NCBI RefSeq assembly: GCF_000218685.1
Contig: NW_006763293.1
Span: forward strand, 2,539,968 to 2,603,967
Source: Serpula lacrymans var. lacrymans S7.9
Lineage: Eukaryota; Basidiomycota; Agaricomycetes; Boletales; Serpulaceae
DNA length: 64,000 nt
Direction of reading: 5' to 3'
The position numbers and the translations under genes were made by a program. Of the stretch, positions 1 through 11,432 are shown piece by piece. Every line of letters begins with the position of its first letter. Positions within the stretch are counted from its first letter, which is position 1. The notes under the pieces were generated by a model. It was not told the DNA's origin. It ran no database searches and saw nothing but the letters and a program-made list of their open reading frames with translations.

Positions 1-62
1 CAGGTTTAACGTTTGCATAGTGACTAGAGTCGAACAACATGTACTGGGATGTTGAATATGAC

Positions 63-1841
63 TCATGATATTCGTATACGTTTCTTCACAGGCGTAGACA
101 TAGCCAAAATGTGCTCCCGTTCATCGCCCAAACCAACCGCTGGATGACTTCCCTCCAGTTCTGAGTCCTCGTAGATACCAGGTAATAGAAGCACGTCTGG
201 TGAGCTGCTTGGTAACCATATTTCTTCTATCTCGGTATCGTCACCGAAAACGTCCATACCAGGGCTAGGGCTGGTATTCCGAAGAAGGTTTGACGGACGA
301 CCGAATGCTCGGGACGCAGTTCTCTTTCCCTTGACTTTCACTGGAGTGGCTGCAACCAAAGTGACTGCCTGATTTGCATCGCGTTTGGAAGCCAATTTCC
401 TGGCAGGTCCACTGCCTCCATCTCTAATATCTGCCTGGCTCTTTGTCGGCTTGATGACTTTTTCCTGGGTCTTCTTCCCTTTAAATACGCGTGACATGCT
501 GATCTCCCTGCTGAGCGCCCGTTTTATAGTTGCGCCTGAGGTTGCTGCTCCCGAGCGTCTCGCGTCGGCATCTTGAGCAAGTGAGATGGAGAGTGATCGT
601 GAGCGCGAGCGCGCGTCGGAGTGTTGACGTGATGATGGGGAAGTGTGCCGAGAGGACTTGTCAGGAAGAGGCCCTCCGGGATTTGCTCTATAGCGCTGTC
701 CGAGGGAATGAGGATCGAAGGGGCGAGGTTCAACGGATGTATTGGAAGGGGAAGGAGAACGAGATGCAGCGGACGAAGTATCGTCGGAGAAGGGGGAGTT
801 TGGGAAGACCTTGGAGCGAAGTAGAGCACACGCCTCAGGGAGCAGATGTTTGAACCTACACCATCACACACGTTAATGTATACCAGGAAATGCAATTGAA
901 CATCACGCACTGAACTTCAACGATGTCCTGGCAGAACAGTTGCATCCAGTCGTATGCATCTGTTGGATTCTGTTGAATTCGTGTGGATTGCGCTTGTTCA
1001 TTGAGGCTAACAGAGTCAACAAGTTGCCACATAGATAGTTTATCCATGAAGGATTCCAGACGTTCCTCTACGGTGGGGGTGATAACCTTTGCCTTTACTC
1101 TAGTATGCTTTGATTTTTTCGGTGAAGTCGTCGGTGCAGGATGTATGGTTACCGGAGGTAAAGGAATGGAAGGACCTGGGAGAGAAAGTTTGAGAAGGTA
1201 CAGAAGAATTTGGAGCTGAACTCTGCCGCACATTACATGGTCAGAGTTGTAGGTATATTTAGGACATTAAATGGCACATACTCGCGTTTCTCCAAGCGGT
1301 CCAACCATCCTATCCTCCATTTTTCTTCGATCATTACTGCATCCTCACTGTTTGGACGCGTTTGATCTTCGTCGTGGTCAACTTTCTCGTAATTCAGTGC
1401 GAACCACATCATATCTTCCTCTACTTCACCTTCACCGCCATCATTCGCAAGGATTTGCGGTAACTCGTCGTGATATTTACTAGAAGATGACCGTGCTGAG
1501 AGGAGAAGAGGCTCTAACAGGGCGTGTAGTGGGTATGGACAGTCGTTTATTTCTGAAGACGACGCGACTTGTACGCGTTGAAGAGATGGAATCAGGAAAT
1601 GAAGCGGCATAATAGACTTGATAGACATGTTTAGTCCACCTGCTCTACTGATGACATATTATCTGAACAAGCTTACCTCTGGAAGCCAGAGAAACTGAAG
1701 ATATGTGCGAACCACGTATTGCTCGGGTGTCTCTTCACTGATATCGTTGAACGGGTACTCGCGATTAATGGATTTCTCTTGTGCAACAGACCATTTCAAG
1801 CTGTTCTGACAGACCAGCGATAACTCTGATACAAAAGACAT
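63..1841 (-). CDS. SLD3: DNA replication regulator Sld3 (fungal Treslin-like)
   Basis: Replication-origin firing factor; in yeast Sld3 brings Cdc45 to the loaded MCM helicase after CDK phosphorylation. I splice four exons: 1841-1677, 1616-1282, 1222-911 and 855-63 (1605 nt, 534 aa, in frame). The family call rests on two stretches typical of fungal Sld3 C-terminal domains: a helix reading REVQLQILLYLLKLSLPGP at the exon 2/3 junction, and a basic tail reading LSREISMSRVFKGKK. Between them is a Ser/Pro-rich stretch suited to CDK sites. The motif TPEQYVVRTYLQFLWLPE near the N-terminus also looks family-like. Sld3 diverges fast, so the assignment depends on motif recognition; the N-terminal start is the first in-frame ATG. 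It is divergent from RRP3, with 140 bp between start codons. Confidence 0.72.
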
Positions 1842-1981
1842 GTAGTATTAGGTGAAACTTTAAAGCAGGTGGTGGTTAATGACAGAGCCGATATTGGGAG
1901 AAATATATTTAATAATTATTTCGACGCTTTCTGCAGTGCCACATTTCGACTCGGCGTCGTGGCTGTGCTATTTTCTTCGAC
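1842..1981. promoter_or_regulatory. Shared divergent promoter, SLD3/RRP3
   Basis: Only 140 bp separate the start codons of the replication factor (-) and the helicase (+), so both promoters must lie here or overlap the neighbouring 5' ends. The interval is AT-rich around 1895-1920, with the run tatttaataattatttc. No factor site can be named with confidence. Confidence 0.5.
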
Positions 1982-3544
1982 ATGTCCTCCACTGAGCTTG
2001 AAGAATCCAGTGCTGCACCACCGGCTACTTTCAAGTCTCTAGGCTTGATTGATTCTTTGCTGCAGGCTCTCGAACAAGTAAACCACAAGGTTCCCACTGA
2101 TATACAGACAGAGGTCATCCCACATGCGCTAGAAGGAAAAGACATCATCGGCGTCGCTTCAACAGGATCAGGGAAAACTGCTGCATTTGCCCTACCTATT
2201 TTGCAAAAATTATGGGAAGAACCAAAGGGTCTTTTTGCTTGTGTGCTTGCGCCAACACGTGAACTGGCGTATCAAATTTCCCAACAGTTTGAATCTTTGG
2301 GTTCCGATATGGGTGTGCGGTGTGCTGTGATAGTAGGAGGGGTGCCCACCGTTCCTCAAGCTGTGGCTCTTGCAAAGAAACCTCACGTAGTCGTAGCTAC
2401 ACCTGGGCGACTACTGTGGCATCTGCAGGAAACTAAGGGGTTCGGTCTAGCAAACCTTAAATTTCTGGTAAGCATATCACAGATAATCAGATGTAGTCAC
2501 TACTAACCCCCGTCAAGGTTTTAGATGAAGCTGATCGTCTTTTGGACATGGATTTTGGTCAAGTTATTGACGACATTCTCAAAGTTATACCAAAACAAAG
2601 AACTACATACCTCTTTTCTGCAACAATGACGAGTAAAGTAGCGAAGTTACAACGGGCCAGTCTTAAAAATCCAGTTCGGGTTGAAGTTGCGGGGAAGTGA
2701 GTCATTTGTGAGTCTAACTTCTTGTTTGTAGGCTAATATTGTTTGGGAACAGGTATCAGACTGTATCAACTCTACTCCAATATTATCTCTTTATCCCACT
2801 CAAAGATAAAGATGTCAATCTTGTATATCTAGTAAACGCCCTTGCACAAAACTCTATCATCATTTTCACCAGAACTGTACACGATGCCGCAAGGTAACTA
2901 CTTGTCAACTTCATTTCGCACATATGTCGCTAAAATTTTGATAAGGTTGACCATCGTTTTACGAACATTGGGTTTCTCAGCAGTCCCATTACATGGCCAG
3001 CTTAGTCAGAGTCAGCGCCTTGGTGCATTAGCTAAATTCAAAAGTGGTGGTCGAAAAATTCTTGTTGCTACTGATGTTGCCAGTCGGTCCGTATGAATCT
3101 TGGCATTGCATCTTCACATCTGATATACTCTACTCTTCCAGTGGTCTAGATATCCCTTCGGTCGATATCGTGATTAACTTCGACATACCAACACATTCAA
3201 AAGATTACATCCACCGAGTAGGCCGAACAGCTCGTGCTGGTCGCTCAGGAAAATCGATAACACTTGTTACACAATACGATGTAGAGCTCGTCCAACGCAT
3301 CGAAAGCGTCATAGAAAAGAAGATGGAATTGTGGCCAACGGAGAAAGAGGAAATCGCGCTACTTACCGAACGAGTAAACGAGGCTGGTAGAATTGCTGCC
3401 AATGAGTTGAAGGAGCAGGATAGTAAAGGTGGACGGAAACGTGGACGATCAGATGGTGGGGGTAGGGACGACAAGGACAGAGACGACGACGTTGTGGAGG
3501 CTGGTATGCCGGTCAACAAGAAAAAGATGAAGAATCGAAGATGA
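1982..3544 (+). CDS. RRP3: ATP-dependent rRNA helicase Rrp3 (DDX47 family)
   Basis: DEAD-box RNA helicase needed for pre-18S rRNA processing in the nucleolar SSU processome. Five exons: 1982-2467, 2518-2696, 2753-2893, 2946-3086 and 3142-3544 (1350 nt, 449 aa). Visible motifs in order: Q-motif region ([13 protein letters not shown]), Walker A ASTGSGKT near residue 60, PTRELA, GG, TPGR, DEAD as VLDEAD at about 163-168, SAT, the Rrp3-typical stretch [20 protein letters not shown], then [21 protein letters not shown] and [10 protein letters not shown]. The C-terminus is a basic, acidic-patched tail with KKKMKNRR. Intron 1 has a perfect TACTAAC branch site. The last intron needs the weak donor GTCCGT at 3087 to restore SRGLD. 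Length fits the family. Confidence 0.95.
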
Positions 3545-3899
3545 TGACTGAGCTTGGAATCTTCAAAAACTCGCATTCACTCCATGAATGCATACAGCCC
3601 AGGTCACGACGGATAAACATACTTGCCTCACCTGCAGGTACTTACCACCAGGATTGGGTACAGCATCAACGCTCGGACTTAGGTTGATGCTGTCCATTTC
3701 TGAATATTAACTTGCCGCAGAGTGCTAGCTTTCAACTCTACAGTCGTATCAATGGTTATTTTCTAAAATACTGATTATCAGGTCTTTCTTGTTGTCCTAT
3801 GCGTTTTCCCTATCCAATTAATCTATGTGTTATAAAAGATTACTCGGCATATTTGCATAGTGACGATAAGGCTGTCAGCAACGGTATTTGGTCCTAGGA
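3545..3899. other. Intergenic, nothing recognised
   Basis: This 3' flank of RRP3 runs up to the decayed hydrophobin copy. A degenerate inverted pair (gcatcaacgctcgga...ttgatgctgtcc, about 3663-3696) might form a weak hairpin. No coding signal is visible. Confidence 0.4.
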
Positions 3900-4345
3900 C
3901 AGGTTTTTCGGGCAATGACGATTTTTTCTCTAGTACGAGTACAACAAGATAGTCTATTCACCCACGAATTCTCATCAAGTACCACATATTCCCCCGCGAA
4001 TCTCCTGGACAATTCAGGCGTTCTAGTTGACTCGAAGCCGTGATACAATATGTGACAAATTATGACAAGCATGATGCAGATGACAACTCCCTTGAACACA
4101 TGTCTTGTCGATGGTAACTATTGTTCTCGCAGCATACTTGTTCGGCATTACTAATTGCCGTTCAGTCAGGCGTGTACCCGAGTTGCAAGAAGGGCATATG
4201 CCAAATTGCACCACTGCAACGACGACGTTGATTCAAATCAAAGGGAACGGTCACACTGGAGACACCAATGTTGAAGCCAATGGTGGGCAGTTGCATTGGC
4301 TCAGCCGAATCAATGGCGACAGCATGAGAGAAAGACGAACACACT
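3900..4345 (-). pseudogene. Decayed class I hydrophobin copy
   Basis: Reading the minus strand, about 4345-4100 matches the intact hydrophobin gene at 6127-6570. Segments aligning by eye include GFNIGVSSVTVPF (intact: GILGISASSVAVPIG), a shortened piece GCAGTGGTGCAATTTGG, and NAEQVCCENNS (intact: NAEPVCCENNN). The copy carries an in-frame stop, a deletion across the third-cysteine region and lacks a recognisable last exon, so it cannot encode the eight-cysteine protein. Its 5' end and signal peptide are not identifiable. The left boundary is approximate. It is most likely a tandem duplicate that has decayed. Confidence 0.5.
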
Positions 4346-4749
4346 GATATGCTTTTATTACCCTCTTCAAGAGAGTGCTTTTAAGTTGTTCATAATTTCA
4401 TCGTACCTGCAAAACGAGCATGTTTAGGACCTCGGCGGCGTAAAGAGCAAGTCCGAACGCGCCCTAAAATTCGAGGAACAACGGAGATGTCATATTTGGA
4501 GCTTTGAGACCGTCCTAGCGGTTATGAGCTATGCAGTATGCGAAGGATTGCACGTTTTGGGGGTGGAATTTGGATTTCCACTGGAGAAAGATATGTACGG
4601 GAGGAGGGGATCAAACCGAGGGGAATCCTGATATTCCGACCCTCAAAAAAATAGCCGACCCCGACGTAAAATGGATCCAGAGCTACCAGTCTGCGAGGGC
4701 CCAGATTACCGTGGTATTCATATCTGCCATATCTGCTGCACCTATCACT

Positions 4750-5395
4750 CAAGACGTTTAGGACAGTTACCAAGGAGACAAGTACAGCACTTCAATTCTT
4801 CACTGATTGTGATGATGCCAAACATGTTTATAGTCCTGGTGACACGATGATGCTGAGTCTTTTTCCTTTTATGAAGTTCCTGTGCACGTGCAGACGGTTC
4901 CAGGTTCATGAAAGGTGGGAATGCGGGCATACCTTGAATGACTATATTGTCAACGACATTGGCAGCGGCGTCAATTGCAGTAGCTGTTTTTGGAACAAGT
5001 TTATGAACAACTAACGTCCAGTGACGCAAACTACCCTGTACGAGGCTAGAGAGTCTGTGGTTGTATGACACGCTCATGGTACTGTGATATCTACCAGTAC
5101 CAGTCGTGAATCAAGGCACATGTAATGGTAACGGTATACAGCCTCACCGTCATGATCATGTCAGCACGGACAACGAAGGTAGAAAAGGACCCTTTTGTAA
5201 GACGAAGCGGCACAAGAATAGAAGGTATCTTGAAGAGCCCGCCAAGAAGTGATTCCTGTTGGGTAGAATTGAGAACTTCGATATTCTGACAGATAGTGAT
5301 ATCACGAAGTGAGGCTGTCCACTGGCATGAGGAAGCGTCGGCAGCATGGTCACGTTTTTGCTACACTGAAGAGTTATCTGCCTTAGTCCTCTTCC
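4750..5395 (-). CDS. Possible hypothetical protein, exons unresolved
   Basis: Two neighbouring minus-strand stretches read like coding sequence. One, about 5365-5160, starts right after a TGTAG acceptor and contains CQWTASLRDITICQNIEVLN and SLLGGLFKIPSILVPLRL. The other, about 5040-4870, contains KTATAIDAAANVVDNIVIQG. An intron opening GTGAGG at about 5153 could join them. I find no convincing start or signal-peptide exon, and I recognise no family. It may be a lineage-specific gene or a decayed one; the plus strand of the same area also has short open stretches. Confidence 0.22.
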
Positions 5396-6126
5396 GCGTA
5401 GGTTCATTTTGGTTTGGGCAATCTAGGTGCCAGACACCCTAATCAGTTAGAATCGAGATCGTATCACTATTTCAACTCGTCAAAGCAACTGGCCAACAAA
5501 ATAATATACCGGTACCTGGTATTGCAGTGCAGCAAATGCCTATTCAGGTAAGACGTTAGGCGTAAATGCGCTATGGGTGGAGCTTAATGGCCCTTGGAGT
5601 TGTGTGTTCCACGATTCGACCGTCAATGCCTCAACAGATCAATGACTTCGACAGCCTCCATGCATGATTCCCATGTCAGAATATTTGTCAAATCGGCAAT
5701 AATAACACTCCCACTATCTGCGTGGCGCAAAAAATGTACAAGGATGCCAGTCTCGATTAGGAAACTCTTGTCGTTTGCATGGAGCGATCCTTCGAGGTGA
5801 CCCAACGCGGTGACCCAAATTCGCCTAGCGCATCAGGTAGATGATCTCTATGTTACCATTCTCAATTCAAGGTCATGATAGTTAATCATATCTCTGTCGT
5901 GCTCTTTGGATTGTTCAAAGCTCCTTCTATAACCAGCCTTGATGGTCGGGTTTATTTCACACTTATATGCTAACTTTTGGCTAGACTCAAGATGCAACAG
6001 TTTTCTCATGAAACGAAGATCAACAAAATATCGAGCCCTAGTAAATATGGTCCGTGTCTGGAAGCAGATGCGAACTAAGTACTCTTCTTTTTCCACCGAC
6101 TCTAACAGGCCCTCCAGGCGGCTTTT

Positions 6127-6570
6127 TCAAAGATTCAGATTGACGGGGCTGCAGCCGAAAGATATAACGCCATCTGTAAAAAAATTTAACGGTAAGCGGG
6201 AATCACAGAATGAGTCTAGGAGGTCAGGAGGCATGCGTACTGAAGTTGTTGTTCTCGCAGCAGACGGGCTCGGCATTGCTGAAGATATACAATTAGAAGT
6301 GACTTCGATACTATTGAACAAGCCGACATACCAAGTAGCACCGCTCCCAACGCCGACGACGCTAAGAGGATCGCAGGTCAAACCGATGGGCACAGCAACA
6401 CTGGACGCAGAAATGCCCAGAATGCCCATGAGAGTGGAAATGGCAGGGGTGACAGTGCTGGATACACTGTTGCAACATTGGACAGGTGCGGTATTGCACT
6501 GGCTAGCAGGCGTAGTAGCGATGACCCCAAGGGTGAAGGTAGCAACGATGAAGGCAGGTTTGAAGAACAT
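6127..6570 (-). CDS. Class I hydrophobin, secreted
   Basis: Small secreted surfactant that self-assembles at air-water interfaces and coats aerial hyphae and fruiting-body surfaces. Three exons: 6570-6332, 6278-6241 and 6173-6127 (324 nt, 107 aa). The N-terminus MFFKPAFIVATFTLGVIA is a signal peptide. After splicing, all eight cysteines fall in the hydrophobin pattern C-x6-CC-x32-C-x13-C-x5-CC-x12-C-x7, with class I spacing. Landmarks are QCNTAPVQCC, GLTCDPLSVVGVG, CNAEPVCC and the end GCSPVNLNL. The 38-nt middle exon carries three of the cysteines; unspliced translation hides them. A TATA box lies about 70 bp upstream. A decayed paralogue sits about 1.8 kb downstream. Confidence 0.93.
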   Translation of the reverse strand: MFFKPAFIVATFTLGVIATTPASQCNTAPVQCCNSVSSTVTPAISTLMGILGISASSVAVPIGLTCDPLSVVGVGSGATWYVGLFNSIEVTSNCISSAMPSPSAARTTTSVRMPPDLLDSFCDSRLPLNFFTDGVISFGCSPVNLNL

Positions 6571-6636
6571 TGTGATTGTGAGTGATGTTTGAACTGATTG
6601 TTCGAGTGAAGAAAAAAGTAAAGTACTGGACCTGCC

Positions 6637-6642
6637 TTTATA
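6637..6642 (-). promoter_or_regulatory. TATA box of the hydrophobin gene
   Basis: The minus strand reads CATATAAAGG, with TATAAA 67-72 bp upstream of the hydrophobin ATG. Strong TATA boxes are usual for highly expressed hydrophobins. Confidence 0.6.
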
Positions 6643-8687
6643 TGCTTTTGAAAATCGTTCCCCTATTTGGTCGGTCTCCAGAATGGACGGTTAGATAAAA
6701 CTTTTGGGCGAAGGATCAAGAGCATGGGAACACAAGTGTCATTACGGAAGCAATCAAGCGACATAAAGAGGTCTAGAGGAAAAGCCAGTTAGCCGACCCA
6801 GAATTCCTACTTGTCATTAGCTGTCAGCTCCACTCCAGCGGTCGTCATTCTCATATATGGAGACATTCAATCACCTTCTTTGATTCATTTCCTATCACCC
6901 GTGGTGTTAATTACCCCGTACAGGCCAGTACTACACGTAAATGCTACCAACGAAGATCCTGGAAGGCTACACCTACTGCGACCTGTCAACATGAGATACA
7001 GTACGAAGAGATTAGCTATGAAGCAAATATATGTAGTGGAAAGGCTCACAGTACAAATTGAGTGTTCGCGGGTACACGAAAACTCGCATAGGGGCCAGGT
7101 CCTGCCAAGCGTCGCGTTTATCCGTAGTTCGGTCACGGATACACGCTCAAAGATGACTGACATGCGCTCCAAGGGACATACCTCGTTGGGTACTGACATG
7201 CTGCTCTGGCTTCCACGGTATGGCCCTTGTGGCGTAAATGTGTCACAGGAACTCAAGTAGCATATCAAAACCATGGTAGGCAGTGCCTGAGGAAGATGAT
7301 GCTCGCGAGCTTTTACAAAAACTTGAATTCCTTTCCTTGTTACGCCGCCTCATCAGGCTAGGGGGGATGAGTTCACCGTTTTTGGCGGATCCAGGGAGTA
7401 AAAGTATGACCACCATAACGTTACAGCATTGGCAGAGAAGCGCGGACTGACAGGTGTCTCTGGAAATGATGGGTATTTTCATAGCGTCGCCTTCGCGTGC
7501 GTAATGCATAAGCAGGGGAAGAGCGGTTCATCGAGACAGTGAAATATACTTATGGAGCTTGACCATTGCAAATAGAGGTCAGAAGACTCTGAAGGGCGGT
7601 ATAGGTACATTTTCCGAGGATTCGTAAGATGGGGGGATGAAATGAAAAGGAAAAGAACCAGTCTGGGAATAAGAAGCAGTTCAGCAAAGGTCGACCACGA
7701 GTAACACAGTTTTTGATTTACCATTTTTTTCAATTGTACAGGCCTTAAGAACTTCGAACCAGAACGGGTCAAAATAGAATGTTTCGTGGAACTGTGGCTC
7801 GGCGCTCAACGTTCATGAGCGGTCAAACTTCAGAAACTTCGATAGGTCCAGTACAGGGGAAGGTACCATCACCACGCGCCAGTGGAGCACCTCTATGACA
7901 CTACGAATGTATGAAGGAAGTGGGTTATGAGGAAAATGCTTTGTTACGTTGACGGAAAGTATACAGACACTAGCACCTGGTTTACTGTACTCGGTTGCAA
8001 ATGGAATCCCCGTGCGATGCTGATAGGCTACTTGAGGTCCTCGGGAGTACCGGGCAACCTCATGACGCAGTTAACGGAGACCAATTCGGTTCCTGGGCCA
8101 TAGTCTAGGCGGAGAGGAGAAAGCGGCGACCTCGAAAGAAAAGAAGGTATTCTACCAAGGTACTGGCACGCATCGTGACTGAGACTTAAACCAGGTGTCA
8201 AATGAATGATATAACATATTACCGCTGCGAATTCAGTGCGTGGATGTACAGCGGAAGCAACAACAGTAGTTTCCTTCTACGGTAGAGCACGTGTTTCATT
8301 ATTAAGCTCAGCCACTCGACGAGGCCGCCGTCAGCAGCATCGGGAAGGACCCAGTTATTCGACTCAAAGGGCCCTAAGCCCCAGCATGCTATGGAGTCTT
8401 CCACTTCAGTTAGCTTGTGACTAAACTTCAAACCTTAAGTACCGGTATGTTATCTTTTAAACTTTATAACGAAACGCAATCATCTGAGCCAGCCACTTGG
8501 GAACTTAGAGCCGCATTCCAAGATCCTCGTTCATGTGCGTGCCATTGAACCTCCCTCTGGTGTCACGATTCTACATATCATGATCCTACATACCAAATCC
8601 ATGAACAGCGAATTTCTACACTAAAAGCCGTATCACATGAGTTTTAATGTCCTGACATGTCCAAAACTGACTTTTGGTAAATCATCC
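6643..8687. other. Intergenic, about 2 kb, no supported gene
   Basis: This stretch between the hydrophobin promoter and the RTA1-like gene holds only short frames in all six phases. None has a recognisable domain or a convincing intron-exon chain. Confidence 0.4.
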
Positions 8688-9947
8688 TCATGGCCTGAGT
8701 TGCATGTTGTAGGTATCCATGGGACCAAAATATCTAGCAGGCCAAAATAAAATGTAGATGGATATTCCAATGAGGAGAGGAAGCGAGTCGAGGCAATAGA
8801 AGTATACTTTGCAACACAAATGCTTCAGTATTGAGACCATTGAGGACTGACATGTGCGCACAAACCTTCATGAGTTAGGAGATAACCACCATTTCCCTGT
8901 GCCAGTTCTATCACACGATAAATACATCGGACCTTGAGGAAGGCCAACATCAGCTTATTCAAAGGCGTTGAAGATACAACAAACTCACCATGAAAAAGAA
9001 CGAAGAAAAGTGCAGAAGTTTCATGATTGGCCCCCACTTCTGGTCGTTCAGTCTGATGCCTTCTTGGACGATACTCCTGTGTGCACAAATAACGAGCAAA
9101 ATAAACAGGGCAAATGACAAGGTCTGGAGCACGAGGCCCACGAGAAGAATGCTTGCTCCAAGATGGTCTGTTGTCGCGTTGGTCGAGCCTTCCAGTCCAC
9201 CTCCACTACTCTAAGAAAAGGGAGATATGAGCGTTAGAAGGTACAGGCCATAAAAACAAATGGGTTGCGCAAACCTGGATAAGGAAAGTTGTTATATCGC
9301 TCGCAACAAAAATGCGGGCCACTCTTTCAGGCTTAATCAAAGAATGATGCTGATCCACACACTGAACAAATAATCGACCGTAGAGGATATAGTTGAATGC
9401 CAAGTAAGCTGCAGGAGATAGAATAATAAAGAGCTGTTGGATCATGAAGAGACTCAGAGAATTTTGATTCGTAGCAAGAGGGATGCGAACAAAAAACCCG
9501 GGCACTCATGACTGCAGGGCGGTTAGACAGAAATTCATCCATAAATACCGTGAACTCACAGTAGGCTGCGATAGGGAGATATAGGCCCCACCAGCTCCTT
9601 GCGCTAACAAGTCGAGACAACAGGGAAGCGCTGGCAACGAGATAAAGACCTCCTGCTACTGCTGCGGCGATCTGATTGGGAGTATAATCTAAAGACAGGC
9701 TTATCAGCCACGGCGTTGATACTACTAAGGAGCCGTAACACATACTAAACACCACCGACACAATGGTTGGCCGATGAGCGTCTGAATTCGTAGTGGTGGT
9801 ATTTTCTACACCGCTGATCAGCTTGATTTCACAGACAAAAAGTGGGCAGGGTGGCTACTCACGAGCTGTTGCTGTAGTGACATATAGAGCGACAACAAAG
9901 AAAATTAAAATCACTCGAAGAGTCGTCAGGTTTGAGAGGATGAACAT
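8688..9947 (-). CDS. RTA1-like lipid-translocating exporter family protein
   Basis: Seven-helix fungal membrane protein of the RTA1/RTM1/RSB1 family, linked in yeast to resistance to toxic lipophilic compounds and sphingoid-base export. Seven exons: 9947-9863, 9805-9746, 9688-9560, 9504-9275, 9210-8989, 8932-8866 and 8806-8688 (912 nt, 303 aa). Exon 1 encodes a signal peptide, MFILSNLTTLRVILIFFVVA with cleavage near TATA-Q, followed by a short Thr/Asn loop. Family landmarks are YTPNQIAAAVAGGLYLV, the stretch around FIILSPAAYLAFNYILYGRL, IFVASDITTFLIQ, GLVLQTLSFALFILLV, YRVIELAQGNGGYLLTHE and YFYCLDSLPLLIGISIYILF. The exon 3/4 junction gives AYLPGFFVR; the Glu that families often show just before is lost with this splice, so that junction is the least certain. 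Confidence 0.88.
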
Positions 9948-11432
9948 GATGCAAATTGCGAGTAAGCTAAAGATGCTGAAAACGTCGATTTTTCTTGACA
10001 GAGATGCTGAGTGGGTCGCCAAAGAGTGCCTAGAAGTATTTATACAAAGATCAATGGATCAAAGTGTACATGAGAATGTCGCCAGGTATTGAACTGCGGT
10101 TGAGTGTAAACCTCACTTGTGAGGGTAGCCCATTCACCACCTTTGACATTTCGACATGCGCAGTTGCGAATTTAGTTTGTGCTGGCATGGTTGCAGCACT
10201 TGGACAGCGGTATAGTACAGCAAAATTCCAGCTTGTAATTTGAGGTCCCTGTTCTGATTTTTTTTTTCAAAGTGCAACGAAAGAAAGCAATTTTTGGCCT
10301 TACACTGGAATATTGGGCAGACGCAAAAACAAAGATAAAGGTTGCAACGACCCAAAATGCCACATACGAGCGGAACTTTCGGACAAGAACGCCCTTGATA
10401 TCTATCATTTATGCCAGCACTGAAAGGCGTCAAAGACATATACCTGCGAAGAATACACGATAATTCGTCGTGAACAATGATAATATTTTTAAATAGTGTA
10501 GACCAACCTGGTTATCCTTGAATGTGTGTGACCCAGTCCTTTTCCAGAGGCCATCACGATGTCATGGCAAGCACCGCGTTGTAGTTCATCAATCACGAGC
10601 ACTCCTGCGCATCCGCCGACCCGCTATCTAACTAAACAAAGGACACGGATACAAGTATTAGCGTAACTATACCACAGCTTAATAGTAGATAGACAGACCC
10701 AGTCATCGCGATACTTGTGTCTGAGATGCTTAGGACGATAGACGTCGCGTTGAGAAAGATTGTGACCAGCTATCCTTCAGGTCACAACAACATACCCAAA
10801 GTGCATGGCATGCTGCGTAGCTTCCTGTAGTGCACTAATAATTGATTCACAGTTTTATTCTGAAAGTCAAGACTCATCAATGGTGACAGAACCAGCTGTA
10901 TGTGCGCAGTAACAAGTGCGCAGCCAGCCCAGGTGTTCGTCCTGGGAGAGCCACAGAACGTTATCGCCAGAGCCTCATAGTTGCGATTAGGAAAGGGTCC
11001 GACGAGGCAGTGCAAGACTGGGCTCAGAATGTTGTTACTGTCAGACACAGAGCCGGACATTGTATTCACCTCTCAGAAATATGCAGACGTAGCTTATTCA
11101 CTTGAATTTCCTTAAAATTGGCGTATTTCTGACGATCTTTCTTCTTGCTGTGATTTGGATGGCCGCGTGCAATAGTGTGGTTGTTCTAAAAGGTGTGTTT
11201 TTCGGTATGGACCGGCGAACGGCCTGCATGAGAGAGGAGTGCGCAGCCGCTGGAGTTCAATATTCAGATGCCGGCGGCCTGAAGGACTCCGTAATCTCCA
11301 CGCCGACTCATTCAGCATGAGACCATTCTTATTCTTATTTCAAGGTTTTTTGTTTACAGTGATCATATCTGTCTGAAGGATAGGAGCACAATTCCCCAGC
11401 CATTGACGGTGCGCTGTTCCTACTGATAACAC
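9948..11432. other. Intergenic with RTA1-like relic
   Basis: Apart from the orphan RTA1-like exon near 10.2-10.4 kb, no gene is recognisable. Several frames at 10.8-11.3 kb on both strands are under 100 codons and lack family motifs. Confidence 0.35.
10134..10408 (-). pseudogene. Orphan first exons of a second RTA1-like gene
   Basis: The minus strand from 10408 encodes MIDIKGVLVRKF followed by the hydrophobic stretch SYVAFWVVATFIFVFASAQ, a signal peptide of the same kind and length as exon 1 of the intact RTA1-like gene downstream. A GTGTAAGG donor follows at the matching place. After the putative intron only about 100 bp of possibly related sequence can be read (LKLQAGILLYYTAVQ), and no later helices follow before the intact gene begins. 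I read it as a truncated duplicate, but a distinct small secreted protein is possible. Confidence 0.33.

Noticed and set aside
6811..7260. 149-codon plus-strand frame right of the hydrophobin
   Set aside because: There is no recognisable motif, and an overlapping open frame on the other strand is equally long. Treated as chance.
7243..7509. CQCC-containing minus-strand frame, possible third hydrophobin relic
   Set aside because: Only a short Cys cluster resembles a hydrophobin; none of the following spacing or cysteines is found.
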